Shown in pieces: positions 34,483 to 43,150 of a DNA stretch of 64,000 bases. How positions within the stretch are numbered: position 1 is the first letter of the stretch; every line of letters begins with the position of its first letter. The position numbers and the translations under genes are program-made. The notes below the pieces were generated by a model, which searched no databases, was not told where the DNA came from, and saw only the letters and a program-made list of their open reading frames with translations. Origin of the DNA: Hymenobacter polaris (GTDB lineage Bacteria; Bacteroidota; Bacteroidia; Cytophagales; Hymenobacteraceae); the NCBI RefSeq assembly GCF_012927305.1, contig NZ_JABBGH010000003.1, positions 1,151,104-1,215,103 of the forward strand, written 5' to 3'.

Positions 34483-35460
34483 ATGTACTACAACCACATT
34501 ATCGATACGCTCGGCAACACGCCGCTCGTGAAACTCAACAAGGTTACCGACGGCATCAAGGGCACCATCCTGGCCAAGGTCGAGTACTTCAACCCCGGCA
34601 ACTCCGTGAAGGACCGCATGGCCCTGCGCATGATTGAGGACGCCGAAGCCGACGGGCGCCTCAAGCCGGGCGGCACCATCATTGAGGGCACCAGCGGCAA
34701 TACCGGCATGGGCCTGGCCCTCGGGGCCATCGCCAAGGGCTACAAGTGCGTGTTTGTGATGAGCGACAAGCAAAGCAAGGAAAAGCAGGACATCTTGAAA
34801 GCCGTGGGCGCCGAGGTGGTGGTGTGCCCCGTCGATGTGGAGCCCGATGACCCGCGCAGCTACTACTCGGTGGCCCGCCGCCTCACGGCCGAAACGCCCA
34901 ACTCGTTCTACCCCAACCAGTACGACAACCCCGCCAACACCGCCGCCCACTACGCCACCACCGGTCCCGAAATCTGGACGGGCACCGAGGGCCGCATCAC
35001 GCACCTGGCGGCCGGCGTGGGCACCGGCGGCACCATCTGCGGCACTAGCAAGTACCTCAAGGAGCAAAACCCCAGCGTCTTTGCCCTAGGCATCGACACC
35101 TACGGCTCGGTATTTAAGAAATACAAAGAGACGGGAATTTTTGATAAAAATGAGATTTATCCGTACAAAACTGAGGGCATCGGCGAGGATATTCTGCCCC
35201 AGAACGTGGACTTTTCGGTTATCGACCAGTTCATTAAAGTAACTGACAAGGACGGCGCGCTGATGACGCGGCGCCTGGCCCGTGAAGAGGGCTTATTTGT
35301 GGGCTGGAGCTGCGGCTCGGCCGTATTTGGGGCCCTGGAGTATGCCCGCGAGCACTTGCGCGAGGGCGACCTAATGGTGGTGATTTTGCCCGACCACGGC
35401 ACCCGCTACCTCGGCAAAATCTATAACGACGACTGGCTGCGCGCCCAGGGCTGGCTGTAG
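34483..35460 (+). CDS. PLP-dependent cysteine synthase / cystathionine beta-synthase family enzyme
   Basis: 325 residues from the ATG at 34483. IDTLGNTPLVKLN start, PLP-lysine in NPGNSVKDRMA (Lys ~43), phosphate-anchoring EGTSGNTGMGLA (~65-76) and AAGVGTGGTICG (~167). The NSVKDR form (not GSVKDR) and the inserted CPVDVEPDDPRSYYSVARRL segment match the Bacteroidota group related to cystathionine beta-synthase rather than classic CysK. It makes cysteine or cystathionine from O-acetylserine, serine or homocysteine; which one is not decidable here. Preceded by a clear TACCTTTG promoter. Confidence 0.88.
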   Translation: MYYNHIIDTLGNTPLVKLNKVTDGIKGTILAKVEYFNPGNSVKDRMALRMIEDAEADGRLKPGGTIIEGTSGNTGMGLALGAIAKGYKCVFVMSDKQSKEKQDILKAVGAEVVVCPVDVEPDDPRSYYSVARRLTAETPNSFYPNQYDNPANTAAHYATTGPEIWTGTEGRITHLAAGVGTGGTICGTSKYLKEQNPSVFALGIDTYGSVFKKYKETGIFDKNEIYPYKTEGIGEDILPQNVDFSVIDQFIKVTDKDGALMTRRLAREEGLFVGWSCGSAVFGALEYAREHLREGDLMVVILPDHGTRYLGKIYNDDWLRAQGWL

Positions 35461-35528
35461 GCCCTAGGGTTGCCCGCGCCGCCCGGCGGGCGTATTTTCG
35501 TAAACTTTTGCTGAGAATACTATCAATT

Positions 35529-35942
35529 ATGCCGGATACGCTCAACCACATTGTGCTGGTGGATGATAACGAGACGACGAGCTTTCTGAATAACCGCCTG
35601 CTGAGCCGCCTGGCCGTAGCCCGGCAGGTAAGTACGTTTATGCGCGCCGACGAGGCGCTGGATGTTCTTTGGGGAACGCCCGAGAATGCGCAGGCAGCTC
35701 CCGACCTAGTGTTTGTAGACCTGAAGATGCCTGGCCTCAGCGGCTTCGATTTCTTAGAGCGCTACACTAGCCTGCCCGCCGCCCAGCAGGAGCGCACCGT
35801 GGTGGCCGTGCTCACTACCTCCATGCACTCGGCCGATACCGCCCGCGTGGCCAAGTATCCCAACGTAGAGTACCTCACCAAGCCCCTAACCGAGGAAAAG
35901 ATGCAGCGCCTGCTGGCCAAGCGCTTCCCGGCGGCAGAGTAG
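35529..35942 (+). CDS. Single-domain response regulator (CheY-like)
   Basis: 137 residues from the ATG at 35529. Acid pair VDDNE (~11-15), phospho-acceptor Asp64 in FVDLKMPG, Thr/Ser in AVLTTSMH (~94-100) and Lys118 in YLTKPL form a complete receiver. There is no output domain, so it acts through protein contacts, as in Rcp1/CheY types. No histidine kinase is adjacent. A family A hairpin follows the stop and separates it from the convergent adenine deaminase gene. Confidence 0.88.
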   Translation: MPDTLNHIVLVDDNETTSFLNNRLLSRLAVARQVSTFMRADEALDVLWGTPENAQAAPDLVFVDLKMPGLSGFDFLERYTSLPAAQQERTVVAVLTTSMHSADTARVAKYPNVEYLTKPLTEEKMQRLLAKRFPAAE

Positions 35943-35954
35943 GGTAGATAGACA

Positions 35955-36064
35955 GAATAAAAAGGCGGTCATGCTGAGCGCAGCCGAAGCATCTCTTCCG
36001 AACGATACCCTAGGGGCGTGGGAGAACTGCTTCGGCTGCGCTCAGCATGACCGCCTTTTTATTC
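35955..36064. repeat. Hairpin repeat family A, copy 3 (36-bp perfect arms)
   Basis: 35955-35990 (GAATAAAAAGGCGGTCATGC... GCCGAAGC) is the perfect reverse complement of 36029-36064. The inner part CATCTCTTCC/GGGAGAACTG has decayed. It lies between convergent genes with A/T-runs at both ends, so it is also a likely bidirectional terminator. Confidence 0.88.
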
Positions 36065-36073
36065 TCTATTTTC

Positions 36074-37717
36074 TTACTTCACAAACTCAAACTTCTCGCC
36101 ATCGAACAGTCCCTTATCGCTGAGCTTGAGGCTGGGGATAACCAGCAAGGCCATGAAGGAGAGCGTCATAAACGGCGCCTGCAGCGTTGAGCCTAGGGTG
36201 CTTTTAGCCAGCTCGTCGAGGGCGGAGTAAGCGGCTGCCACTGCCGGGCCCGGCTGGTCGCTCATAAGGCCGGCTACAGGCAATGGCAGCACCTGCTCGG
36301 TACCGCCGCCCACGGCGGCCAGGCCTCCCTGGGCTTCTACTACCAGGTTGATGGCGCGGGCCAGGCTTTTGTCGTCGCAGCCTACGGCCGTGATGTTGTG
36401 CGAATCGTGCCCTACGCTGCTGGCCAGGGCCCCTTGCCGCAGTCCAAAGCCCTTGATAAACGCCACGGCTGGCGGCGCATCGGGCGCGTAGCGGTTGAGC
36501 ACCACCAGCTTGCACACATCCTGCGCCGGGTCGGGGCTGGGGCGGCCCTGGGGGCCTAGGGGCAGCGCCAGGTCGCGCCGGGCGGTGATGAGCTGGCCAT
36601 CAAAGCACTCGATAACGGGCACTAGCGGCCCTAGGGCAGCGGGCGCCCCCAGCGCGGCCGCGGCCACCGGGCGGGCGTGGAAGTTATTGGCCAGCGCCAC
36701 GGGCGCGGCGGGCAGCCGGCACTGCCCAGCTTCGGCCACCAATACCCCATCGAGGTAAGTTTGCTGCACCTCGAACGCGGTAAGGTCGGTTACCACAATA
36801 AAATCGGCCGGGTCGCCCACGCGCAGCTGGCCCACGGGCAGGCGGTAGTGCGCCACGGGGTTGAGGCAGGCCATTTGCAGCACTTGATACACGTCGTACC
36901 CTAGGGCCACGGCGCGGCGCACTAGTTGGTCGATATGGCCCAGCAGCAGCGTGTCGGGGTGCTTGTCGTCTGAGCAAAACATGAGGTGCTCGTAGTGAGC
37001 GGGCACCAGCTCGATGAGGGCGTCGAAGTTGCGGGCCGCCGAGCCCTCGCGAATCAGGATTTTCATGCCCGCCGCCAGCTTGTCGCGCGCTTCGTCGGCC
37101 GCGAAGCACTCGTGGTCGGTGGCGATGCCCGCGCTGGCGTAGCGGACGGCGTCGGGGCCGCGCAGGCCGGGCGCGTGGCCATCCACGGGCCGGTCGTAGC
37201 GGTGGGCCAGGGCTATTTTTGCGAGCACGTCGGCATCGCGGTGCAGTACGCCGGGCCAGTTCATCATCTCGGCCAGGTAGCCAATGCGCGCGTCCTGAAA
37301 CAGCTCCTCAATGTCGGCGGTCGTGATGGCGGCGCCCGCCGTTTCGAAGGGCGTGGCTGGCACGCAGCTCGGCGCCCCAAAGCAGAACTTAAACGGTACC
37401 TGCGCCGCGTTGTCGAGCATGTAGCGCACGCCGGCCACGCCCAGCACGTTGCCAATTTCGTGGGGGTCGCTCACCGTAGCCACGGTGCCGTGAGGCAGGG
37501 CCAGGCGCGCAAACTCGCTGGGTACTAGCAAAGAACTCTCGACGTGCACGTGCGCATCGACGAAGCCGGGCAGGGCGTAGGGCCGGGTGGGGTCGGGCGC
37601 GTCGCCGGTGCGCTCCACGGCGGCCACGCGGCCCTGGGCAATGCGCAGCGTGGCGGGGTAGGTGGCGCGGGCCGGAATATCAACCAGGTTGACAGCAAGC
37701 AAGAAATCGGTAGGCAT
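36074..37717 (-). CDS. ade: Adenine deaminase
   Basis: 547 residues from the ATG at 37715-37717. Amidohydrolase metal site GFVDAHVHVESSLL (~52-65), SDPHEIGNVLG (~83), DGHAPGL (~180), DHECF (~201) and FCSDDKHPDTL (~247) follow the Ade family order, with the C-terminal GFGLRQGALASSVGHDSHNI segment. It deaminates adenine to hypoxanthine with Mn/Fe for purine salvage. Standalone leftward gene. Confidence 0.93.
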   Translation of the reverse strand: MPTDFLLAVNLVDIPARATYPATLRIAQGRVAAVERTGDAPDPTRPYALPGFVDAHVHVESSLLVPSEFARLALPHGTVATVSDPHEIGNVLGVAGVRYMLDNAAQVPFKFCFGAPSCVPATPFETAGAAITTADIEELFQDARIGYLAEMMNWPGVLHRDADVLAKIALAHRYDRPVDGHAPGLRGPDAVRYASAGIATDHECFAADEARDKLAAGMKILIREGSAARNFDALIELVPAHYEHLMFCSDDKHPDTLLLGHIDQLVRRAVALGYDVYQVLQMACLNPVAHYRLPVGQLRVGDPADFIVVTDLTAFEVQQTYLDGVLVAEAGQCRLPAAPVALANNFHARPVAAAALGAPAALGPLVPVIECFDGQLITARRDLALPLGPQGRPSPDPAQDVCKLVVLNRYAPDAPPAVAFIKGFGLRQGALASSVGHDSHNITAVGCDDKSLARAINLVVEAQGGLAAVGGGTEQVLPLPVAGLMSDQPGPAVAAAYSALDELAKSTLGSTLQAPFMTLSFMALLVIPSLKLSDKGLFDGEKFEFVK

Positions 37718-37809
37718 AGGCGTTGAAGCGAACAAAAGCACGGGAAAGCAAGGTTACGGAATAGGCTGGCTCGAAAGTATCTTTACGCTACTAAAAAAGA
37801 ATAACCAGA

Positions 37810-37983
37810 ATGACCGTGAACGTATTGGCTACCGCCCGCCTCCTGGCCCGGCCGGCGCTGCTGCTGGCCCTGGCCGCCGCCCTAGGCAGCTGCGCGGGCA
37901 GCCACGGCTCGCTGTCGCAAAAAACCCGCTGGTATAAGCACCACAGCACCGGCAAGGCGGTGCCCTGCCCCTGCGGCCACTAG
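37810..37983 (+). CDS. 57-residue lipoprotein of unknown function
   Basis: ATG at 37810, TAG at 37981-37983. A signal peptide with lipobox (LLLALAAALGSC, then AGSHG) is followed by a short basic mature peptide (SQKTRWYKHHSTGKAVPC, ending PCGH). The Cys/His-rich end CPCGH could bind a metal (inference). A -7-like TATCTTTA lies about 25 bases upstream. Divergent from ade. Short, but signal peptide, lipobox and promoter agree, so I consider it real. Confidence 0.6.
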   Translation: MTVNVLATARLLARPALLLALAAALGSCAGSHGSLSQKTRWYKHHSTGKAVPCPCGH

Positions 37984-38015
37984 GGACCCTAGGGTGGGGC
38001 AGCAACCCAATTTTT

Positions 38016-38100
38016 GAACGTCAGGCTGAGTTCCGCGAAGCAGCTCTGCCGCGCGTTAACAGCCTCGTAGGGATGCTTCGCGGGGCTCAGCATAACGTTC
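38016..38100. repeat. Hairpin repeat family A, copy 4
   Basis: GAACGTCAGGCTGAGTTCCG(CGAAGCAGCTC) and (GATGCTTCG)CGGGGCTCAGCATAACGTTC form the arms, with mismatches. It lies between the small lipoprotein and cmk. Confidence 0.75.
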
Positions 38101-38233
38101 AGGATGAGCTTCTTACTTATGGCACGGCGGCTGCCAGTACGTAGCTTTCAATGGTAGCTTGCAGGGGCCTGGCGCGGCAGATGCGCGCCGAATTTCGTAA
38201 TCTTACGGGGCCAATGGCCGTTTTCGCGCGTTC

Positions 38234-38944
38234 ATGAACAACCTCGTTATCGCCATTGATGGGTACTCCTCGTGTGGCAAAAGCACTACGGCTAAGGCCG
38301 TTGCGTCTTTCCTTCATTACGCCTACCTCGACACGGGCGCCATGTACCGGGGCGTGACGCTGTACCTGCTCGAAAACGGCATTGCCTTCGACGATATGGT
38401 CCGCATTGAGGCAGCTCTGCGCGAAGACATTCATATTAGCTTTCGGCGCAACCGCCGCTCGGGTCGCAACGAGCTGTGCCTCAACGATAAAATTCGGGAG
38501 GACGACATCCGCCAGATGCGCATTTCGAATGCCGTGAGCGAAGTGTCGGTAATACCGATGGTGCGCCACGCCATGGTGGCCCAGCAGCAGCGCCTAGGCC
38601 GCAAGCGCGGCGTAGTGATGGACGGCCGCGACATTGGCACTACCGTGTTTCCGGATGCCGAGGTTAAGATTTTTATGACGGCCGACGTGGAGGTGCGCGC
38701 CCGCCGCCGCCAGGAGGAGCTGGCCGCCAAAGGCGAGCACGTGCCGCTGACCGACATTATGGAGAACCTGCGCAAGCGCGACCACATTGACTCGACCCGC
38801 GCCGAGAGCCCGCTGCGCCGCGCCGCCGACGCCGTGCTGCTCGATACCACGCACATCACCATCACCGAGCAGGTTGATTTTGTGCTCGATAGGGTATCAG
38901 CGGCGTTGTTTGAGGCCTACGCCCACAAAGTGACCGGTACTTAG
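38234..38944 (+). CDS. cmk: Cytidylate kinase
   Basis: 236 residues. P-loop GYSSCGKSTTAKAVA (~10-24), YLDTGAMYRGVTLY (~31), GVVMDGRDIGTTVFPDAEVK (~127) and the lid region ARRRQEELAAKGE (~157) are diagnostic of bacterial CMP kinase. It phosphorylates CMP/dCMP. The following gene is ispH; cmk-ispH proximity is recurrent in bacteria. Confidence 0.95.
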   Translation: MNNLVIAIDGYSSCGKSTTAKAVASFLHYAYLDTGAMYRGVTLYLLENGIAFDDMVRIEAALREDIHISFRRNRRSGRNELCLNDKIREDDIRQMRISNAVSEVSVIPMVRHAMVAQQQRLGRKRGVVMDGRDIGTTVFPDAEVKIFMTADVEVRARRRQEELAAKGEHVPLTDIMENLRKRDHIDSTRAESPLRRAADAVLLDTTHITITEQVDFVLDRVSAALFEAYAHKVTGT

Positions 38945-39035
38945 CATATGGAGGCGCTGGGCGGACGGGCGTTAGGGCACGGCTGTCAGGATGCCCGCCA
39001 CTTATTGTATATTATCCAGCCCGGCACGGTTTTCG

Positions 39036-39043
39036 TACCTTTG
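39036..39043 (+). promoter_or_regulatory. -7 box TACCTTTG of ispH
   Basis: Perfect TAnnTTTG box 50 bases before the ispH ATG. Confidence 0.55.
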
Positions 39044-39093
39044 CCCTAGTGCGGCTGGCGGAAGTGCATACTCCGGCAGGTACGGCCCTTCTC

Positions 39094-39981
39094 ATGCAGG
39101 TTACCATCGATAAAAATTCCGGCTACTGCTTCGGCGTCGAGTTTGCCATCCAGATGGCCGAAGATGAGCTTAAGCAGAGTGAGGACGCCACCCTATACTG
39201 CCTGGGCGACATTGTGCACAACCGCATGGAGGTGGAGCGCCTGCACCAGCAGGGCCTGCGCGTGATTGACCGCGAGCAACTGGGCACTTTGCACGACTGC
39301 AAAGTGCTGATTCGGGCCCATGGCGAGCCGCCCGAAACCTACCAGCTGGCTCTGCGCAACAACCTGGAACTGATTGACGCCAGCTGCCCGGTGGTGCTGA
39401 AGCTGCAAAACCGGGTGAAGCACGCCTACGACCTGAGCCAGCGCCAGGACGGGCAGATTGTTATTTACGGCCAGCCCGGCCACGCCGAGGTGATTGGCCT
39501 GGCGGGCCAAACGCACAACCGCGCCCTGGTGGTGATGACCGAAGCCGACCTCGACCAGATTGACTTTTCGCGTCCGGTCACGCTGTTCAGCCAAACTACC
39601 AAGAGCACGGCCGGCTTCTACAAGATGAAGGCCCTGATGGAGGAGCGCATTGCCGCCGCCGGCGGCACGCTCGACAGCTTCGACGCCAACGACAGCATTT
39701 GCCGCCAGGTGAGCAACCGCGAGCCCCAGCTGGCCAAGTTTGCCCTGGAGCACGACGTAGTGCTGTTCGTGAGCGGGCGCAAAAGCTCCAACGGCAAGGC
39801 GCTATTCTCGGTAGTGAACGGCGTGAACCCCAAGAGCTACTTCATTGAGAACGAGCACGAGCTGCAGGACGAGTGGTTTGCAGGGGCCGCGTCGGTGGGC
39901 ATTTGCGGCGCCACCAGCACCCCGCTCTGGCTGATGCGCCAAGTGGCCGAGCGCGTAGAGGGGCTGGAAGTAGCTGCCTAG
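39094..39981 (+). CDS. ispH: 4-hydroxy-3-methylbut-2-enyl diphosphate reductase
   Basis: 295 residues from the ATG at 39094; an earlier in-frame start at 39049 would add residues without homology. The three cluster cysteines are visible in SGYCFGVEFA (~12), DASCPVV (~100) and DSICRQVSNR (~205), with HGEP (~83), PGHAEVIG (~130) and GATSTPLWL (~276). It is the last MEP-pathway enzyme, making IPP and DMAPP with a [4Fe-4S] cluster. Has its own promoter upstream of the start. Confidence 0.95.
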   Translation: MQVTIDKNSGYCFGVEFAIQMAEDELKQSEDATLYCLGDIVHNRMEVERLHQQGLRVIDREQLGTLHDCKVLIRAHGEPPETYQLALRNNLELIDASCPVVLKLQNRVKHAYDLSQRQDGQIVIYGQPGHAEVIGLAGQTHNRALVVMTEADLDQIDFSRPVTLFSQTTKSTAGFYKMKALMEERIAAAGGTLDSFDANDSICRQVSNREPQLAKFALEHDVVLFVSGRKSSNGKALFSVVNGVNPKSYFIENEHELQDEWFAGAASVGICGATSTPLWLMRQVAERVEGLEVAA

Positions 39982-39990
39982 TTACGGTGG

Positions 39991-40530
39991 CTAGGTTTGC
40001 GCCGCTTCAGTTTCATACAGCCGGCGCGTTTCATCGTCGAAGGCCACCAGCACTACTTTCCTAGGGTATTTGTGGGCCGCCAGCCACTGCCGGATTTCGT
40101 GGCCGGCCACGGCCGCCGCGGCCGCCGTGGGGTAGCCATAGATGCCCGTGCTGATGCCCGGAAAAGCTAGGGATACCATTTCCTGCTCGGCTGCCAGGCG
40201 CAGGCAGTTGCGGTAGCAGCTGGCTAGCAGCTCGGGCTGGCCCGCCCGCCCACCATTCCAAACCGGCCCTACGGTGTGGATAACGTACTGAGCCGGTAGG
40301 CGCCCGCCGGTGGTGATAACTGCCTCGCCGACTTTGCAGCCGCCCTGGCGGGCCCGAATAGCCTGGCACTCAGCCAGCAGTGCCGGGCCAGCGGCGCGGT
40401 GAATGGCGCCATCGACCCCGCCCCCGCCCAGCAAGGACGAGTTGGCAGCATTGACGATGGCCGTAACGGGCAGCTTGGTGATATCGCCCTGCACAACACG
40501 CAGGCGGGTAAGAGCAGAAGACGAGGACAT
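39991..40530 (-). CDS. Macro-domain O-acetyl-ADP-ribose deacetylase
   Basis: 179 residues from the ATG at 40528-40530; an alternative start nine residues upstream is possible. VVQGDITKLPVTAIVNAANS (~13-32), LLGGGGVDGAIHRAAG (~33-48) and FPGISTGIYGYP (~131-142) are the ADP-ribose-binding signatures of the MacroD/YmdB family. It removes ADP-ribose or acetyl-ADP-ribose adducts. Leftward; converges on ispH with 9 bases between stops. Confidence 0.93.
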   Translation of the reverse strand: MSSSSALTRLRVVQGDITKLPVTAIVNAANSSLLGGGGVDGAIHRAAGPALLAECQAIRARQGGCKVGEAVITTGGRLPAQYVIHTVGPVWNGGRAGQPELLASCYRNCLRLAAEQEMVSLAFPGISTGIYGYPTAAAAAVAGHEIRQWLAAHKYPRKVVLVAFDDETRRLYETEAAQT

Positions 40531-40572
40531 GAGCGAGTAGCTAGCAGCGCGGGCCACAAAGCTAAAAGCGCC

Positions 40573-40635
40573 CGCGTAGCCAGCTGCGAAGCAGCGTATC
40601 CGCGTAATCCGTTAAATCCGTTACATCTGCGGTCA
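40573..40635. repeat. Dispersed repeat family B, reverse copy
   Basis: CGCGTAGCCAGCTGCGAAGC ... AATCCGTTAAATCCGTTACA followed by TCTGCGGTCA. Same element as 1611-1677 in the other orientation. Confidence 0.75.
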
Positions 40636-40719
40636 CGGCTCAGCGTGGGTTTTGGTGGGTTGGGGCCTAGGGCCCGACGCTTCAGCAACGGCTAGTTGCG
40701 CGGGGGATGGGCAAAAAGG

Positions 40720-40727
40720 TAGCTTTG
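40720..40727 (+). promoter_or_regulatory. -7 box TAGCTTTG of the first 2TM gene
   Basis: Perfect TAnnTTTG box 35 bases before the ATG at 40763. Confidence 0.5.
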
Positions 40728-40762
40728 ACTATCAAGTTCAACCACTTAAACCGCCCCGCGCC

Positions 40763-41074
40763 ATGCAGCCCCTCGCCCGCCCCGCCACCGACCCCACCCG
40801 CGACCTGCGCCTGTGGCAGATTGCCAAGCGCCGCGCCAAGTTTCAGGGCCACCTGCTGGTGTACGTCCTGGTGAATGCCGGGCTGTGGGCGCTGTACTTT
40901 TTGCTGCCCGAAGCGCACGGCCGCCACAGTGAACTGCCCTGGCCCATCTGGACGTCGGTATTCTGGGGCATCGCCGTGGCGGCGCAGGGGCTGTGCGCCT
41001 ACTCGGGCCTCAACCGGGGCGAGCGCGCCCAGCGCGAATACGAGCGCCTGCTGGCGCAGCAGGGCGCCTACTAA
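40763..41074 (+). CDS. 2TM-domain protein, copy 1
   Basis: 103 residues from the ATG at 40763. DLRLWQIAKRRAKFQGHLLV leads into helix 1 (YVLVNAGLWALYFLL), the loop has LPWPIWTSVFWG, and helix 2 is GIAVAAQGLCAYSG. The charged end is RAQREYERLLAQQ. This is the 2TM domain (PF13239 type), often found alone or on histidine kinases in Bacteroidota. Role unknown. Paralogous to the next gene. Confidence 0.8.
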   Translation: MQPLARPATDPTRDLRLWQIAKRRAKFQGHLLVYVLVNAGLWALYFLLPEAHGRHSELPWPIWTSVFWGIAVAAQGLCAYSGLNRGERAQREYERLLAQQGAY

Positions 41075-41155
41075 CGCCTGGCCGCGCGGCTAAGGCCGCG
41101 AACCGCGAAGTACGCCGCTCGCCAAGCCACCCTTGCCTGCTTTAAGCTCCCGCCT

Positions 41156-41443
41156 ATGTATCCCTACGCCCCCACGCCGGCCGACCGCGACCCCAACCTC
41201 TGGCGCCTGGCCAAGCGGCGCGCCAAGTTTAAGGCGCACCTCTTCACCTTTTTGTGGGTCAATATCCTGCTGTGGGCTATTTGGGCGCTCACCGACCGCT
41301 CGGCGCGGCCCGTGCCGTGGCCGGTCTGGGTCACGGCCTTCTGGGGCCTAGGGGTGGTGTTGCAAGCCATTGCCACCCACGGCGCCGGTGGGCGGGGCGG
41401 CCTGGCCGAGCGCGAGTACGAGCGCCTGACGCGCCCGCGCTAG
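41156..41443 (+). CDS. 2TM-domain protein, copy 2
   Basis: 95 residues. NLWRLAKRRAKFKAHLFTFL, VPWPVWVTAFWGLGVVLQAI and LAEREYERL repeat the plan of the preceding protein almost motif by motif, so the pair arose by tandem duplication. Two helices and a cytoplasmic basic start. Function unknown. Followed 29 bases later by the RimB-like protease gene. Confidence 0.8.
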   Translation: MYPYAPTPADRDPNLWRLAKRRAKFKAHLFTFLWVNILLWAIWALTDRSARPVPWPVWVTAFWGLGVVLQAIATHGAGGRGGLAEREYERLTRPR

Positions 41444-41458
41444 CTGCCCGCCTGGGTG

Positions 41459-41465
41459 TACTTTG
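41459..41465 (+). promoter_or_regulatory. -7-like TACTTTG before the zinc-protease gene
   Basis: One base shorter than TAnnTTTG, 7 bases before the ATG at 41473. Possible leaderless start. Confidence 0.35.
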
Positions 41466-41472
41466 CGCCCGC

Positions 41473-42012
41473 ATGAAGAAACCCAACCGCCGGCCAGCGC
41501 CCGCTAAGCGCCCCGCCAAGCGCATCCTGGGCCGGCGCGAGCTGATTGACCTGCCCGCCCTAGGCCTAACGGGCGTCGAGGCCAAGGTAGATACCGGGGC
41601 CTACACCAGCGCCATTCACTGCCAGGACGTGCGCGTGGCCCCTGACCCGGCCACCGGCGAGTTGGTGCTGCACGTGCGCCTGCTCGACCCCGAGCACCCC
41701 GCCACCGACGGCCGCCCGCTGGCTTTCCGCCAGTTCGACCAGCGCGACATTCGCTCCAGCAACGGCGAGGTGCAGGCGCGCTTCGTCATTCGCACGGTGG
41801 TGCGGCTGTACGGGCAAGATTTCGGGGCCGAGTTCTCGCTGGCCGACCGCTCCGACCTGCGCCACCCGGTGTTGCTGGGCCGCACGCTGCTGCGCCAGGG
41901 TCGCTTCGTGGTCGATGTAACCCGGCGCGATATGTCGTATAAGACTGAGCGCCGGGCTGCTGCCAAGTTGCTACGGCCGCGTTTGGGAACCGATGGGCCG
42001 TTTGAGGCGTAG
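41473..42012 (+). CDS. RimB-like ATP-dependent zinc protease
   Basis: 179 residues from the ATG at 41473. After a basic lead (KPNRRPAPAKRPAKRILGRR) comes the aspartic-protease-like core: LGLTGVEAKVDTGAYTSAIH (~31-50), RFVIRTVVRLYGQDFGAEFS and HPVLLGRTLLRQGRFVVDV. The VDTGAxTSxIH motif identifies the PF05618 family, whose member RimB partners with RimK in ribosomal modification in Pseudomonas. It is 21 bases upstream of rimK here, a conserved operon. Confidence 0.88.
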   Translation: MKKPNRRPAPAKRPAKRILGRRELIDLPALGLTGVEAKVDTGAYTSAIHCQDVRVAPDPATGELVLHVRLLDPEHPATDGRPLAFRQFDQRDIRSSNGEVQARFVIRTVVRLYGQDFGAEFSLADRSDLRHPVLLGRTLLRQGRFVVDVTRRDMSYKTERRAAAKLLRPRLGTDGPFEA

Positions 42013-42033
42013 TTTCGGCCTCAACTTAGCGTT

Positions 42034-42969
42034 ATGAAGCTGGCAATTCTCTCGCGCGAGCCGCGGTCGTACTCCACCCAACGCCTGCTGGCGGCCGCTA
42101 CCGCGCGCGGCCACGAGGCCCGGGTAATCGACCATTTGCAGTGCCACCTGGTGCTCGAAAAAGGTCAGCCCAGTATTCTATACCAGGGCCAGCCCCTCGA
42201 ACAATTCGACGCCATTATTCCGCGCATCGGCGCCTCGGTCACGTTCTACGGCACGGCCGTGGTGCGGCAGTTCGAGATGATGAAGGTGCGCACCGCCGTC
42301 GATAGCCAAGCTATTGTGCGCTCTCGCGATAAACTGCGCTCGATGCAAATCCTGAGCCGCGCCGGCGTGGGCATGCCCAAAACGGCCTTTACTAACTCCA
42401 GCGAGGCCGTGCCCGCCCTCATCGAGCAGGTGGGCGGCGCGCCGGTCATTATCAAGCTTCTGGAGGGTACGCAGGGCCTAGGGGTGGTGCTGGCCGAAAG
42501 CGCCAAGGCTGCCCAGTCGGTCATCGAAGCCTTCCACAACCTCAAGGCCCGCATCCTGGTGCAGGAATACATTGCCGAGGCCAAGGGCGCCGACGTGCGC
42601 GCCTTCGTGGTGGATGGCGAGGTGGTGGGGGCCATGCGCCGCCAGGGCCAGGAGGGCGAGTTCCGCTCGAACTTGCACCGCGGCGGCACCGGCACGCTCG
42701 TGAAGCTGAGCCGGGGCGAAAAGGCGGCCGCCTTGCTGGCCACCAAGGCCCTAGGGCTGGGCGTGGCCGGCGTAGATATGCTGCAAAGCAAGCGCGGCCC
42801 GCTGGTGCTCGAAGTCAACTCCTCGCCCGGCCTCGAGGGCATCGAGAAAGCCACCGGCCTCGACCTAGCCGGCCGCGTTATTGACTATACGGCCGCCCTG
42901 GCCCTGCGCAAGCGTGGCGGCAAGGGCAAGGTGAAAAAGAAAAAGCCAGTGGAGAAAAAGGAAGAGTAG
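42034..42969 (+). CDS. rimK: RimK-type ATP-grasp glutamate ligase
   Basis: 311 residues. ATP-grasp features: RTAVDSQAIVRSRDKLRSMQ (~88-107), PVIIKLLEGTQGLGVVLAES (~132-151), ILVQEYIAEAKGADVRAFVV (~171) and VLEVNSSPGLEGIEKATG (~265). It adds glutamates to ribosomal protein S6, or makes poly-glutamate, in E. coli. The C-terminus has an unusual Lys-rich tail (KRGGKGKVKKKKPVEKKEE). Operon with the RimB-like protease upstream; an aspartoacylase-like peptidase gene follows beyond a hairpin repeat. Confidence 0.92.
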   Translation: MKLAILSREPRSYSTQRLLAAATARGHEARVIDHLQCHLVLEKGQPSILYQGQPLEQFDAIIPRIGASVTFYGTAVVRQFEMMKVRTAVDSQAIVRSRDKLRSMQILSRAGVGMPKTAFTNSSEAVPALIEQVGGAPVIIKLLEGTQGLGVVLAESAKAAQSVIEAFHNLKARILVQEYIAEAKGADVRAFVVDGEVVGAMRRQGQEGEFRSNLHRGGTGTLVKLSRGEKAAALLATKALGLGVAGVDMLQSKRGPLVLEVNSSPGLEGIEKATGLDLAGRVIDYTAALALRKRGGKGKVKKKKPVEKKEE

Positions 42970-42986
42970 TGATAGGTGATGAGAGA

Positions 42987-43076
42987 AGAACGTCATGCTG
43001 AGCTTGCCGAAGCATCTCTACCACGCCTTTCGGGTCGTTCGGTAGAGATGCTTCGGCAAGCTCAGCATGACGTTCT
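42987..43076. repeat. Hairpin repeat family A, copy 5
   Basis: AGAACGTCATGCTGAGCTTG(CCGAAGCATCTCTACC) and (GGTAGAGATGCTTCGG)CAAGCTCAGCATGACGTTCT are near-perfect arms, followed by a T-run. It could terminate the rimK operon. Confidence 0.88.
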
Positions 43077-43150
43077 TTTTTTTACCACTTTACCACATCA
43101 CTATTTTACCACCTTCCCGCTTTGGCCGGATTATTGGTGAAAACGCGGCC

